Below, in pieces: positions 25,615-36,159 of a stretch of DNA of 40,000 nucleotides. Each line of letters opens with the position of its first letter. Positions within the stretch are counted from its first letter, which is position 1. The translations under genes were made by a program, and so were the position numbers. Source of the DNA: Chrysomallon squamiferum (Eukaryota; Mollusca; Gastropoda; Neomphalida; Peltospiridae); NCBI GenBank assembly GCA_012295275.1, contig CM022665.1, forward strand, positions 2,841,667 through 2,881,666, read 5' to 3'. The notes under the pieces are model-generated. The model ran no database searches and was not told where the DNA came from. It saw only the letters and a list, made by a program, of their open reading frames with translations.

Positions 25615-25880
25615 ACCTAACACGTGGGAACTCGCGCTGATCGCGTTAGTGTTTGAGATGACAACGTGTGTGCAGTGCTGGTGTCAGATCTCGTTGCTAG
25701 AACCCAAAACCTTCGTTTTGGAACCTCGGACACCTTCGCGAAAACTTCGGAATGTGGAGTTTGTGTCTTCACAGCAAACAATCCTTAATTTTGTCACCCA
25801 GTTCACGTCACCCGGGTTATAATCAGCAAGTCCAGTCATTTCGGTGACTGGTCAGGTCTGACCTGCGTACTTGACCTATT
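25615..25880. promoter_or_regulatory. Candidate regulatory island with RBPJ/E-box and nuclear-receptor-like sites
   Basis: CACGTGGGAAC (25621-25631) combines an E-box with a perfect RBPJ/Su(H) site (YGTGRGAAM). Downstream are the inverted repeats CCAGTCA/TGACTGG (25832-25838, 25845-25851) and CAGGTC-T-GACCTG (25853-25865), and a second TGACCT at 25872-25877. It lies about 0.8 kb upstream of the first certain Otx exon. Function is inferred. Confidence 0.38.
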
Positions 25881-26193
25881 ACTGCACCTTTTCTTACTCA
25901 TTTTACTTTTGTTTAACAGTATTTTTTATTTATTTTTTTTAAAAACATTTAAATTAAACTGTTTTTGGGGTTGCAATACGAATATATACATTTTTATCTA
26001 ACATACCTGAATTCAGTTTTCCCAAACATGTCATGATTACTGGTGCTTTGAATGTTCTATAACTTTTCATTCTTCTTCTTGGATAAATAATAATAATAAT
26101 AATAATAATATGTGAGAAAGCATTATCTTCAAAAGACGATTAGGATTTAATTTGTCATAACGCGCATTGCTCTATTTATTTAAAACGGAGGAG

Positions 26194-26233
<40 letters not shown>

Positions 26234-26239
26234 TATGTC
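25881..26239. repeat. AT-rich DNA with AAT run and poly(A)
   Basis: AAT units near 26086-26110 and an A run of about 39 bp at 26193-26231. Confidence 0.8.
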
Positions 26240-26640
26240 ACGTATCGGTGGAAATATGACTTGCTTATGCTTTGACATGTCAACACAGTTTCTGTTATTG
26301 GTAACAATGATGATGGTGCATTATGCATTTAAGCCGTGGCCCTTAGCCAATAGATTGTGTCAGGTTTTCACCTGCTTCTGTTCAACGTAAGACAAAGAAG
26401 TTCGTTGTCACAAGACTGACGACAGTTTTCGTTTCTTAGCCCCACTGACTGCTTACATCCAGTGAGTACAGTTATTCAATTAATCGCGTGACACGGCTGA
26501 TTAATTCCAAATTTTGCCTCACTGCGTCCAAGACTCGTCGGTTTTTTTGTGTTTGTTTTTTTTAGCGAGCGAGCGCTGGAGAAATTAAACAAGTCCAGTC
26601 GTTACTGCTGTTGTTTTTAATGTCATTTTTGTTTTTTTAA
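26240..26640. promoter_or_regulatory. Unique DNA just upstream of the Otx N-terminal exon
   Basis: Repeat-poor sequence with a CCAAT box (26347-26351) and TAATCG/ATTAATTCC cores near 26480-26507. It may hold regulatory sites, or a proximal promoter if transcription sometimes starts here. The good acceptor at 26692 argues for at least one more upstream exon in the usual transcript. Confidence 0.3.
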
Positions 26641-26692
26641 ACTTTGTTTTTTTACCGACGTTCACGGATTTTTAACCATCTTATGATTTCAG

Positions 26693-26896
26693 TGTGGTCG
26701 GACCGCTATCTCGCCCCTACCACGGAATCCCGAGGACTGATCCCAAATCTCGAATCACTGCCATCCGATGTTATGTCCATGGCCGGGTACCCACCCGTCT
26801 CCTCCCATGGAGGAAAATGTCCACCCTACTCTGTCAACGGTGTCAGTCTCACCTCGCCAAACATGGAACTTCTGCACCCGGCAATGGGCTTTCAAA
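26693..26896 (+). CDS. Otx: Otx homeobox gene, N-terminal coding exon
   Basis: This exon encodes the Otx N-terminus just before the homeodomain. An acceptor (TTATGATTTCAG) precedes 26693 and a donor (CAAA|GTAAGT) follows 26896, leaving one base of a split codon (phase 1). The reading frame is open across the whole exon. The shortest start is ATG 26773 (G at -3), which gives 41 whole codons here. They include PPYSVNGVSL (residues 17-26) and MELLHPAMGF (31-40), which match the PPY-x-VNG-L-SL and MDLLHPSVGYP motifs known from bilaterian Otx proteins. The 80 bases before this ATG are also open in frame, GC-rich and coding-like, reading WSDRYLAPTTESRGL and onward. A start in an earlier exon, such as ATG 20171, would therefore add 29 residues. 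Residue numbers in these entries use ATG 26773; add 29 for the long form. The Otx assignment is certain and the start is not. Confidence 0.93.
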
Positions 26897-26919
26897 GTAA
26901 GTGTTTTATTTGTTTATTT

Positions 26920-27090
26920 ACTAATTATTATTATTATTATTATCACCATTATTGTTATTATTATTATTATTGTAGATCATTATAGTTGTTATTATTGTTT
27001 GTTGTTTTTTATGTTTTTTGTGTGCATTTTTACACATATTAATAGCATAAATTATATATATATATTATACTTTTTTAATCTAGTATTTTC

Positions 27091-27124
<34 letters not shown>
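26920..27124. repeat. ATT and TG microsatellites in intron 1
   Basis: Interrupted ATT units from about 26924 to 26998, and a (TG)n run at about 27093-27124. Confidence 0.88.
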
Positions 27125-27127
<3 letters not shown>

Positions 27128-27359
27128 TATACATGTATTTGTAATATATATATAATAGCCGTATTTAAAATTAAAAGGCAATTTACTACGAACAGATAAC
27201 AAAATAAAATTTAATTTTTAATTTCCTAAATATTCCAGTATTGCGTTTTAAACCGTTTTTAATCTGTCTAAAAAAAAAAAAAAAAAAAAAACCTTGGGGT
27301 TTGTCATCCTTGAAGCTATCTGTAAATTGGGTTTTTACACACCTGTAGTTTTTTTTTTT

Positions 27360-27720
27360 ACCTGCCAACACAAACAAGCCTGTGGACGCTTTTGAAAGCG
27401 ATCACCCCAGCTGGGCATTTTTCGTGTTCAAGTCGTTCAAGCTTTCTGAGTTCGCTTTGGCTTTTGTGTTGATGTTTGGGTCTCGGTTAAAAAGGCTGCA
27501 TTGTACACGTGGTGGAGTTGAAAACGGTGTCGAGTAGATGGAGAAACCCGCGAGAGAGATTAAACTCCGCGCAGTCTCGATCGTGTTTGCAAACTCTTGC
27601 TTTCGAGTGCTCGCCAAATTTGCAAGATAAAACCCGGAAGTTGGCTCGACCATTTCAGTTCGCGTATGAAACCAAATAGGGATAATTATCTGTATTAGCA
27701 CTCCATTAGATTCTCGTTTA
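27360..27720. promoter_or_regulatory. Intronic candidate conserved element
   Basis: A GC-richer repeat-free island in intron 1. A 99-codon - strand frame spans it but has no recognisable domain. Intronic enhancers are common in Otx genes; this is inference. Confidence 0.3.
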
Positions 27721-27731
27721 GAGCTTGTGCT

Positions 27732-28075
27732 AAATAATTATATGTTATCATGTTATAAAGTTTGTGTTTCGAGTAAAATAATAATTATATATTAATATGT
27801 TATAGTGTTTGTTTTGACAGTAAAATAATTATATGTTAATACGTTATAAAGTTTGTGTTGACAGTAAAATAATTATATATTATAGAGTTTGTGTTAGTAT
27901 TAAATAATTATATATTTATATATTATATAGTTTGTGTTAACAGTAAAGTAATTCTGTATTAAAATATTTTATATTTACAATAAACATAATTATATATTAA
28001 CATGTTACAGAACATGTATTAGTATTATTAGTAGTTAAAGGTAAAATAATTATATACTAGCAGATTACAGGTGTT
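27732..28075. repeat. AT-rich 44-47-bp minisatellite in intron 1
   Basis: AATAATTATAT cores start at 27733, 27780, 27824, 27868 and 27903. The first spacings are 47, 44 and 44 bp. Each unit also has GTTATAAAGTTTGTGTT and ACAGTAAAATAATT versions. Diverged copies run on to about 28075. Confidence 0.88.
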
Positions 28076-29019
28076 AGGAATTCGTGTGGTGAAAAAGTAT
28101 TGTTAAACTAAAAATAATAAAATATAAAAAATGAAAATAACATTTTATATAAAATATGATAATCAGAAAGTTATGTTTTACGAAATATTTCATAATAAAC
28201 AAAATATATGCATATATATCAAAATAAGTCTGAATTTATTTAAGCTACAGTTATTTAGAACTTTTATTTTTAAATCGAAATAATAAATCCTAAAGATTAA
28301 CAGATTATTTAGTTTTTGCGCATTTAGCAAGATTTTTTACGTCTATAAAACTGTTTAAATATTTCAATAAAAATAAGATAATATATATACCGTGTTTATT
28401 ACAGAGGTAGCACAAATAAATAAATACTTATAAATAAATAATGCAGTATTTTATTTTGTTTGCATAGTTAAATTTAAAAATAAATGCATGATACAACACC
28501 AGTTTTATTAAAATAGCCTAATAAATTTGTTTTATAAGTTTGTATATTTAAAGATATGAAATAATAAAATTAAATTAAAAAAATAATAAAATATGGAATA
28601 AAATTGTTGATTCTCTATTTAAAAAATTAAACTATTTCACATTATTTTGAAAAATTCAAATCTCTCTTTAATGTTCTTTATTTTATATTTATTTCAAAAT
28701 AATGCTGGACTAATCAAAGCAAATTCTATATAAATTGTAATTTAAATTTTTTTTATTATTATTTTTATTATATTTTTTTTATTTATGTTAAAACATAATA
28801 CTAGATAGGCTGCTATATTTTCTGTCACCGGGCTGTGTATGGTGCTACAAAAGGTATAATACAATATTATTTGTAATGGTAATCAACTCTTGTGAAATGC
28901 TAATATTGATGATATAGGAACAGAAAGGAAAGAGAAAATCTTCCTGTCTTATTTTTTTGTGTAGGGTTTATTGAAAATGTGTAAGTCGGTATTGTGAGGT
29001 AGGGGATTACACGAGGTGC
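28076..29019. other. Very AT-rich intronic DNA
   Basis: Nearly featureless AT-rich sequence with TAAA and TTTA units. No exon or motif cluster is seen. Confidence 0.65.
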
Positions 29020-29340
29020 GTGAGACACTGTTTGCTGAGAGAGTTTGCAGTCGGCAAAGGTGCGACTGTCGAGGGATCGCCTAACGGGGGTTACTGTCCC
29101 CATCTGGCGTTATATTGAAACCCTTCGCGCCGCGCCATTCATCCACTTTGCTAGCCAAATAAACTCCAGTCAATAGGCCATCTCGTGGCCATGTTTTGGC
29201 CGCCGCTATGAAAAGAACCCGAAAGACATAGGGCATTATTTCCGTCACGACTTCCATTCGAACGCCTGACAACTGGGTGAATGGAAAATTGCATTTTTAT
29301 GAGATAGGCCCCGAAATCGGCTGCAAAAAGAACGATGGCA
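29020..29340. promoter_or_regulatory. Intronic candidate conserved element with YY1-like sites
   Basis: Among the most GC-rich, repeat-free stretches of the introns. It has repeated GGCCAT cores (29176, 29187) plus GGCCGCC, CGCGCCGCGCC and a TTTATGAGATAGG block. The overlapping - strand frame of 138 codons (29151-29567) has no recognised family and includes A/T-run-derived Phe tracts. Confidence 0.35.
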
Positions 29341-29689
29341 GTGAAGAGTCGGTGTGAAAAAAAAAAAATTACAAAAAAAACCGGAGGTAGCTTTGATGAA
29401 AAAAAGTCTTTGTATATATTGCAACGTTCACTCCAGTGTCGTGCCTTACAATTCAATCCCTGCGAACGCTGTCCATTCCTTGTACATGTTTTTTCGATTA
29501 CCGTTTTCATTAGCGCTCGCTTCGCGACTTCTCCGGAAGACGTTTTAAAACAGGCTTCCTCTTCCACAGGTTGAAGTTTATGAACGGTAGTCGTTCTTCA
29601 ATGTTAATAAAAGAAGAGCAAACAGATAAATTTTCGTTTCTGTTTCACATTTCACTGCCACTGTTTTCATAGGGCTGATTTATTTTATC

Positions 29690-29870
29690 CAAACACGGGC
29701 TTGAGAAGAGTCTTGTGGATTAATTAAGTTGTTGTCAGAAAACTCCGGCTGCAGTCAAATGTTACGGAAATGAGAAAACAATTAGCACGAAGTCAAACGA
29801 CATAAATTAGCTGTCCTAATAGACTGGTTCCATTTACATAAAATAACGCGTTACGCTTAAAAGTAATTTA
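29690..29870. promoter_or_regulatory. Intronic candidate element with an Otx-type site
   Basis: GGATTAATTAAG (29717-29728) overlaps a K50-type GGATTA with a TTAATTAA core. It is followed by CAATTAGC, AAATTAGC and CCTAATAG cores. It could be an autoregulatory site. Confidence 0.32.
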
Positions 29871-30057
29871 CGTTTTAACCTTTTTTCTTTTTCTTTTTTT
29901 TTTTTTTGAACTGGAATTTCAATACTGCTTTCAAGGAAATGTTTTATATAAAAAAAAAAATTAAAAATAAAATATTTTAAAAATAAAATTACCGGTATAT
30001 GATGAAGATTATAAAATTAAAATGATGATGATGATATTTTATTCACAATAAAAACAT

Positions 30058-30434
<377 letters not shown>

Positions 30435-30509
30435 TAACACCTTCTACTTGATCTCCTCACTCCTATAGAAGTGTCTTTACAGTGTATTTTTTATATTATT
30501 ATTTTTGTT

Positions 30510-30690
30510 TTGCTTTGCTCTTACTTTATTATATTATTGTTATTATTATTGTTATTATTATTTTATTATTATTAAATTTTATTATTATTACATTTTATTA
30601 TTATTACATCTTATTATTATTTATATTTTTTTTTATTTTATTTTATTTTATTTTATTTTATTTTATTTTAATTTATTTTTATTTCATTTC
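30510..30690. repeat. TTA and TTTTA repeats in intron 2
   Basis: Interrupted TTA units, then about 10 TTTTA units (30629-30675). The Phe/Tyr/Leu frames are artefacts. Confidence 0.9.
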
Positions 30691-30779
30691 ATTTCAATTC
30701 ATGTCGTTTTATTTTACTGTATTTTTTTAAAACAACAACATCGTAACAGGAACATTTAAAAAAAAAAACCTCAATTTTC

Positions 30780-31480
30780 TTACCCTCCGTCATAACAATT
30801 ATGTCATTTTACTTATTAGCATGTTTTTCCCGCAAGTCCTAATTGGAAATAAGTAATTCTTTTATTTCGACTGAATGCTGCTGGCGCATTTTAAATGGTG
30901 CTGCTAAAACATTTCACAAGTCTGAAATAAAATGTTTTTTTCTCCTACAAAAACAGAGTCAAGTGTTGATATTCTGTGCAATAAAAATGTCTTTTCATCG
31001 ATGTTTTTCTAAAGACTCAAGGTTTTCTCGGAAGGAACCATTCGGAACAACAAAGTTTGATATATTACGCGGATGCCAAAACACATTTTAATAGAAACGG
31101 TCAGATTTATTTTATTGGGTAAGACTTTCCCCCCGACCTAAGTGCCCATTGTAACCACACCACACACCTGACAACTCCACCGGAAAATGGCCCCGGGAAA
31201 ATTGTCGCTTTTTCTACACCGCATTGTACTTCGTATACACAAGCCATTCTTAGAGGGTTTGCCCACTGACTATATACAACACGCAGCCCTCGAGTGAAAC
31301 TCGTACAAAGAAAACTTAACTGTTTTGTAACGTTGCTGTAATAGCCCGAGTTTGCCGCGGTTTCAATCACTTCCGAGTGGTCTCGCCCGCTGTTAGAAAA
31401 TAATAGTTTGTATTGAGTTGGTGTCCACACACAGTCTCAGATACTTGCTAATTCCGCCCCTCCCTTCCCTACCCCTCTCT
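30780..31480. promoter_or_regulatory. Intronic unique DNA, candidate element
   Basis: The part at 31110-31440 is GC-richer and repeat-free; a (CT)n run follows at about 31474-31492. The 107-codon - strand frame (31107-31430) has no recognised domain. Confidence 0.28.
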
Positions 31481-32457
31481 CTCTCTCTCTCTGTCTCGCT
31501 CTCGCTCTTACTCTGGCTAATGATAACGTTCGATACATGAAAAGTCTTTTGTTTCATCAAGTGCAGTATAATGGCTGTGTTTAAGCGATGAATTGTTTTC
31601 GAGATGAGCACTCTTTGTGCCAGTAATTGTCTGTTTGTTGAAAGTAATATCCATTACAGAAATATGTTAGCAAGAATAGGTATTTTAATATAAATAAAAG
31701 AAGAAAAAGAAAAAGAAAAATCAGCAAAAAGAAATAAGTAAAAAGATGTGTTAATTGTGTTTTTAAAAATTTGTTGTGGGTTGGTTATTTAATAAAATAT
31801 TAATTAACTAATGATGACAGAATTGCAGAAAGAAAGAAAAAAAATAAACAAACAGATGTCTCTCCCGTAAAATTTGTTATTGTATAAAAAGGATTTTAGA
31901 AAAATAAATAAAAAAATTAATTAAAGAAAGAAAGAAAGAAAGATAATAATAATAATAACAATAACAATAACAATAACAATAACAATAACAATAACAATAA
32001 CAATAATAAATAAATAAATAAATACATACAAATTTACACAACAGCAATATTAAAATTTAAAAATGATTTTATATATATTAATGTTAAATGTTTGAATCAA
32101 AGAATTACTGAATGAAACGAAAAAAAAAAAAAAAAAAAAAAAAAAATTTAATACATAAATAAAATATTTCCCATTATATTATTTATATAAATAATAGGAT
32201 CAAAAAGGATAATAAACACTTAAATCCTGCGAAATGCCAATTCCGATAATAAACACTTAAATGTTTGAAATGTCATTTCAGCTGTATCAGAGTGACAGGG
32301 TTTTTATTATTACAGAAAATAATGGCATATCATTTATTGTAAACCATTTGTAACCTCACCACAACTAAAACACAGATTATAATAAACTGACACGAAGGAA
32401 AATAGTTTATAGTACATCTTTTTTGACGGTGTAAAATGATTTAGAATTTTTAGAATG

Positions 32458-32518
<61 letters not shown>

Positions 32519-32519
32519 T
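31481..32519. repeat. AT-rich DNA with AAAG, AATAAC, poly(A) and (ATT)n runs
   Basis: GAAA units (31921-31942), TAACAA units (31955-32005), poly(A) at about 32120-32147 and (ATT)20 at about 32459-32518. Confidence 0.88.
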
Positions 32520-33170
32520 TAAATGTTGTGAATATATTAATATACGTAATATAAAATTATCTTTCAATTCGGCGGTAAAGGTTTTATTTTATGCACCTTT
32601 GTTAACAAGTATAAGTTCCTTCTTTTCAAACATTCATTTACAAAAAATAAACAAAACATGCTTATTTCTCTGTTCATTTTCACAAGGGTTAATTAAAGAA
32701 CAGAAGAAATAAAAATAAAATTTAAAATAAACAATTTTTCTAAAACTATATATATATATATTTTTTTTTTTTTGCAAAAAACAAAACAAAACGAAAACAA
32801 AAACATAAAGAAACTGAACATGTAAATATAATCCAGAAAGTGAGTTTGACTTTACAACGACACTGACAGTTCAGTTGTAAAACTCTTTATCTGTTTTCAC
32901 ACGTGTAGGTAATTCCTAGATACCGGAAATTACGTTGTCTCCGTAAACAACAGACTTATCCCTGCAGGAAACATGCTGATAGAAAACTTCAGTTAAAGAG
33001 AATTGTGCCAGAATATATAAAGCTTACCAAAATAAATAAATAAATAAATAAATAAAAAAAAAAATGATCAGAACAAACGAACAAATGAATTAAGAAAGAA
33101 AGAAAGAAAGAAAGAATGAAAATAGCAGAAAAAAAAACAAACATTGCGTCATCATCATTATTGTTGTTAT
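32520..33170. other. Intron 2 distal part, no exon seen
   Basis: AT-rich with (TA)n near 32748-32761, AAAT units (33031-33053) and GAAA units (33092-33116). A short unique block at 32880-32990 has a CACGTG-like site (CACACGTG). Confidence 0.6.
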
Positions 33171-33193
33171 AATTGTATTTTGTTGCTCTACAG

Positions 33194-33754
33194 GTTTGGT
33201 TTAAAAACAGGCGAGCCAAATGCAGACAGCAGCAGAAGGCACAGGAACAGAAGAGCAAACAGCAGCAAAGCGGCCAGCCCAACTCTCCTCAACAGTCGCA
33301 GTCCCCAAAGAAAGAGACGAAAAGCTCCCCTCCGCCTCAGGTTCCTTCCCCAGTGACGTACAAGCCTCCTTCAGTCGGGACCCCGCCCAACGGGAGCGGA
33401 ATGAACCCCGCGTCCATATGGAACCCGGCTTCGCTGGCACCGATGAACGAACTCATGAACTCCAACACCAGTTGCATGCAGAGATCGGCGTACCAAATGC
33501 CCAACGGACAATCGTATAGTCCTCAGAACTACGGTCATTCTTCTTACTATGGAAACATGGACTATTTCACTCAAATGCAACTGCCCGTGATGTCCAATCA
33601 AATGGCCAACGGCATGTCAAGCATATCAAACACCCATGGCAATCAAATGGGGTCGTACGGACCCCTCCCATCCACTCAGACACTGACTCGCAATCCTGGA
33701 GATTGCCTCGAGTACAAGGATGCTTCATCGTGGCCAAAGTTTCAGGTTCTCTGA
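33194..33754 (+). CDS. Otx: Otx homeobox gene, last coding exon (end of helix 3, transactivation tail)
   Basis: This exon completes homeodomain helix 3 and the C-terminal regulatory region of a nuclear transcription factor. The acceptor is TTGCTCTACAG before 33194 and the stop is TGA at 33752-33754, giving 186 codons (residues 93-278). It opens with VWFKNRRAKCRQQQ. Lys96 is homeodomain position 50, which gives the TAATCC (bicoid-type) preference of Otx. Then come a Gln-rich stretch (104-125), a Ser/Pro/Lys-rich linker (122-160), SIWNPAS (166-172), SCMQRS (185-190), a Tyr/Asn/Gln/Met-rich region and the Otx tail DCLEYKD-x-SSWPKFQVL (262-278). Vertebrate OTX1/2 have SIWSPAS and two tandem tails; this protein has SIWNPAS and one tail. 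The total of 278 residues (307 with the candidate upstream start) is close to the 289 of human OTX2. The gene normally patterns the anterior head, brain and sensory organs. Confidence 0.98.
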   Translation, partial: VWFKNRRAKCRQQQKAQEQKSKQQQSGQPNSPQQSQSPKKETKSSPPPQVPSPVTYKPPSVGTPPNGSGMNPASIWNPASLAPMNELMNSNTSCMQRSAYQMPNGQSYSPQNYGHSSYYGNMDYFTQMQLPVMSNQMANGMSSISNTHGNQMGSYGPLPSTQTLTRNPGDCLEYKDASSWPKFQVL

Positions 33755-34387
33755 GGCGTTTGATACTTCTCTCTCTCTCTCTCTCTTTTTTTTTTTTTAA
33801 AAGCAAAACATTTAAGAATATTTAGAACGTCAGTCATATCTAGAGGATCGGGTTGTGTCACCAGCAGCAACTTTCTTGCTTGCAAGAACTTGTCACTGGT
33901 GTGCCAGGAAGCGCAGACTTTTAAATATTCACCTATGTTAAGAATAGAACATCTCTTCTAACAAACAGCTGATAATCAGTAGCTACTGTCTGTCGTACTT
34001 GTTCTTGATGACATTATTTATGTTAAATGTATTCCAGAGTTACTGGAAGAAATGTGTAAACAGTCTTAGTACTGTCATATTTGGTAAATAAACATTTATA
34101 GATAGTTTGCATAATAACACTTCGGTGATGGAGGATATGCCTAATATAATGGCAAATGATTCTATGTGGTTTCATATTGTGCTTGTGACTTATTATATTA
34201 TATTATTTAATTCCTGTAAATACTCATGTCCATTTAAAAGTATTTTAAAAACGAGTATTCTATGTGTGTGACAATGGTCATGGTGCAAATTCATTTATCA
34301 TGACATGCATGCATTTTTGTGTCCTCTGAGATTATTCGTATTAGTGTATTTTGTGAAATTAGTATTATTATTATATCAATAATACTG

Positions 34388-34415
34388 TTACTACTACTAC
34401 TACTACTACTACTAC

Positions 34416-34460
<45 letters not shown>
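34388..34460. repeat. (TAC)n(TTA)n repeat in the 3' UTR
   Basis: About eight TAC units followed by about 13 TTA units. It would be transcribed in the long 3' UTR. Confidence 0.93.
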
Positions 34461-34461
<1 letters not shown>

Positions 34462-34625
34462 TTTATGGATACACTGATAATATTGTGCGCAGTTCTCATT
34501 TCCACATATTTATCTTCATATTCATGTTTATACATTTTTATTTAATGAAACTATTTTAAAACTGATACAATTTAATATGTGTGCTGAACGTTTGATAAAA
34601 TTGCTGTATATACTACACTTGAGAA

Positions 34626-34631
34626 AATAAA
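34626..34631 (+). terminator. Poly(A) signal AATAAA (likely main)
   Basis: A canonical AATAAA lies 872 bp after the Otx stop, followed by an A run. A proximal AATAAA at 34087-34092 is an alternative that would give a UTR of about 0.35 kb. Confidence 0.5.
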
Positions 34632-34650
34632 GAAAAAAAAATGTAATATT

Positions 34651-35225
34651 CGCTAATATATTTTAAATTTTTCGATTGAGCAAAACTCAGTATGGCTTAA
34701 ACATATCTCGAAGAATAATAAAATATAGCATTTGTATATTATACGTCATATGTGGGGATAAAAAAAAAAAAAAAAAAATAAAGAACGGAATTAAAATGAG
34801 AAACTTCTTAATGTATCTTAGTCGTGAAAAACATTTTACAAAGATAAAGTTAAACATTTAAAATCACATCTGTTCTGTGCTTGCAGAACAACGACTATCA
34901 AAACAAGAATAATTTCCGAGAAATTTTCTAATTGCACATTACAACGAAAACTTTTCCTAAGATGTTTCTCATTATTAGACACACGTGAGTGAATTTTTAT
35001 TGGGGTATATATATATATATATGTTTGTATATATATATATATATCTGTATAATGTATATTGTCAGTCTGTGTATTTGTTTTTTGTTTCTATTTATGGCAC
35101 TTCATGTCGCAGCTAATCTGCGAATTTGCACCCTATATATACATATATAGTGTGAGTGATTTATTGGGGTTTAGTAAAATAAATCGTTGTTTTATCAAAG
35201 TACAAAGATTGTTGTGTTTCTTTTA
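34651..35225. other. Downstream flank or long 3' UTR
   Basis: AT-rich DNA with an A run (34762-34779) and (TA)n runs at about 35006-35043. A short unique block at 34860-35000 follows. It is transcribed if the distal poly(A) signal at 35178 is used. Confidence 0.45.
35178..35183 (+). terminator. Possible distal poly(A) signal AATAAA
   Basis: AATAAA is followed about 25 bp later by a GT-rich run (TTGTTGTGTTTC, 35208-35220), the layout expected for cleavage-site downstream elements. It would extend the Otx 3' UTR to about 1.4 kb. By local structure it is the best of the three signals. Confidence 0.4.
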
Positions 35226-36125
35226 CAGTTAATTTCTTTACCTTTTAATACGATAATATATAAATGTGGATGGTTTTAACAAAATATAAAACAGAATTCA
35301 TTTATTTCGTGAAAGTGATTAATGTTTTTTGTTCTGATTTTGCACAATCAGATATTTATTTATTTATTTATTATTGTTATATTATTATTATTATTATTAT
35401 TACTACTACTATTAAAATTGCTTCTGCTGTTTCTACTTCTGTCACTATAATTTCTACTTTTATATTTAACTTCTCTTATTTTTTAAAAATAATATAAGGT
35501 AGAAGAAACAAAATTTAATTTTGTTTTTTTTCATTACAGTGATAACATTTATTTTAGTTTTATTTTTAAATTAAAGCTATTTAATTTTTATAACTATGTA
35601 CAGGATATTTATTATTTTTAATTTATTTCAGTTTTGAACTAGTTTTTATATTTTCTTTTTTAACTGTTTCCATTTATAATAAAATTTTGGATTAATATTA
35701 CAGATACAATGTATGCATTTTTCTAATATTTATAATAATTTATTTGATTCTTTTAAAATATCGAAGAAATAGAATATAACTCAAAAGATAATTTTAAAAC
35801 AATAATAATAATAATAAACTGAATAATAATTACAAAGAATTATGCCTCACCGCATTAACATTGCAAGTTTTTTTTTATGGATGTGTATAAAATATTCATT
35901 TTTATTTAACATTTTTATTCTGTCACAATAAATAACGAGAGAAATGTACAACTATCTTCTTTTAAAAAGAAGAATGATTAAATAAAACTTATTAAATCAC
36001 GTTTTTCTATTTTGTTTTCTCTGGAGTTCCTGACTGTTAGCTTTAAAAAAATAATAAGAAATAATAAAATAATAAAAATAAGGAAAGACATCAGAAACTG
36101 ATCAACAATCTTTTTTAATAACCCG

Positions 36126-36159
<34 letters not shown>

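Larger units (their letters stand above)
33755..34650 (+). other. Otx: Otx 3' UTR
   Basis: After the TGA there is a short (TC)n/T13 run (33764-33799), then about 590 bp of unique sequence, a (TAC)n(TTA)n tract at 34388-34460, and more unique sequence up to a poly(A) signal at 34626. A Pumilio-type TGTAAATA lies at 34215-34222, and several ATTTA pentamers are present, both known to affect mRNA stability and translation. The 3' end is inferred from the signal. Confidence 0.65.

Noticed and set aside
26768-27199. 143-codon + strand frame starting at ATG 26768
   Set aside because: It is out of frame with Otx and runs into intron repeats. Only its first 43 codons are exonic; treated as a possible uORF, not a gene.
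27402-27701. 99-codon - strand frame in intron 1
   Set aside because: No domain recognised; chance opening in a GC-richer block.
29151-29567. 138-codon - strand frame in intron 1
   Set aside because: No recognisable domain, contains run-derived Phe tracts, and lies in a likely non-coding regulatory island.
31107-31430. 107-codon - strand frame in intron 2
   Set aside because: No domain or splice context; chance opening.
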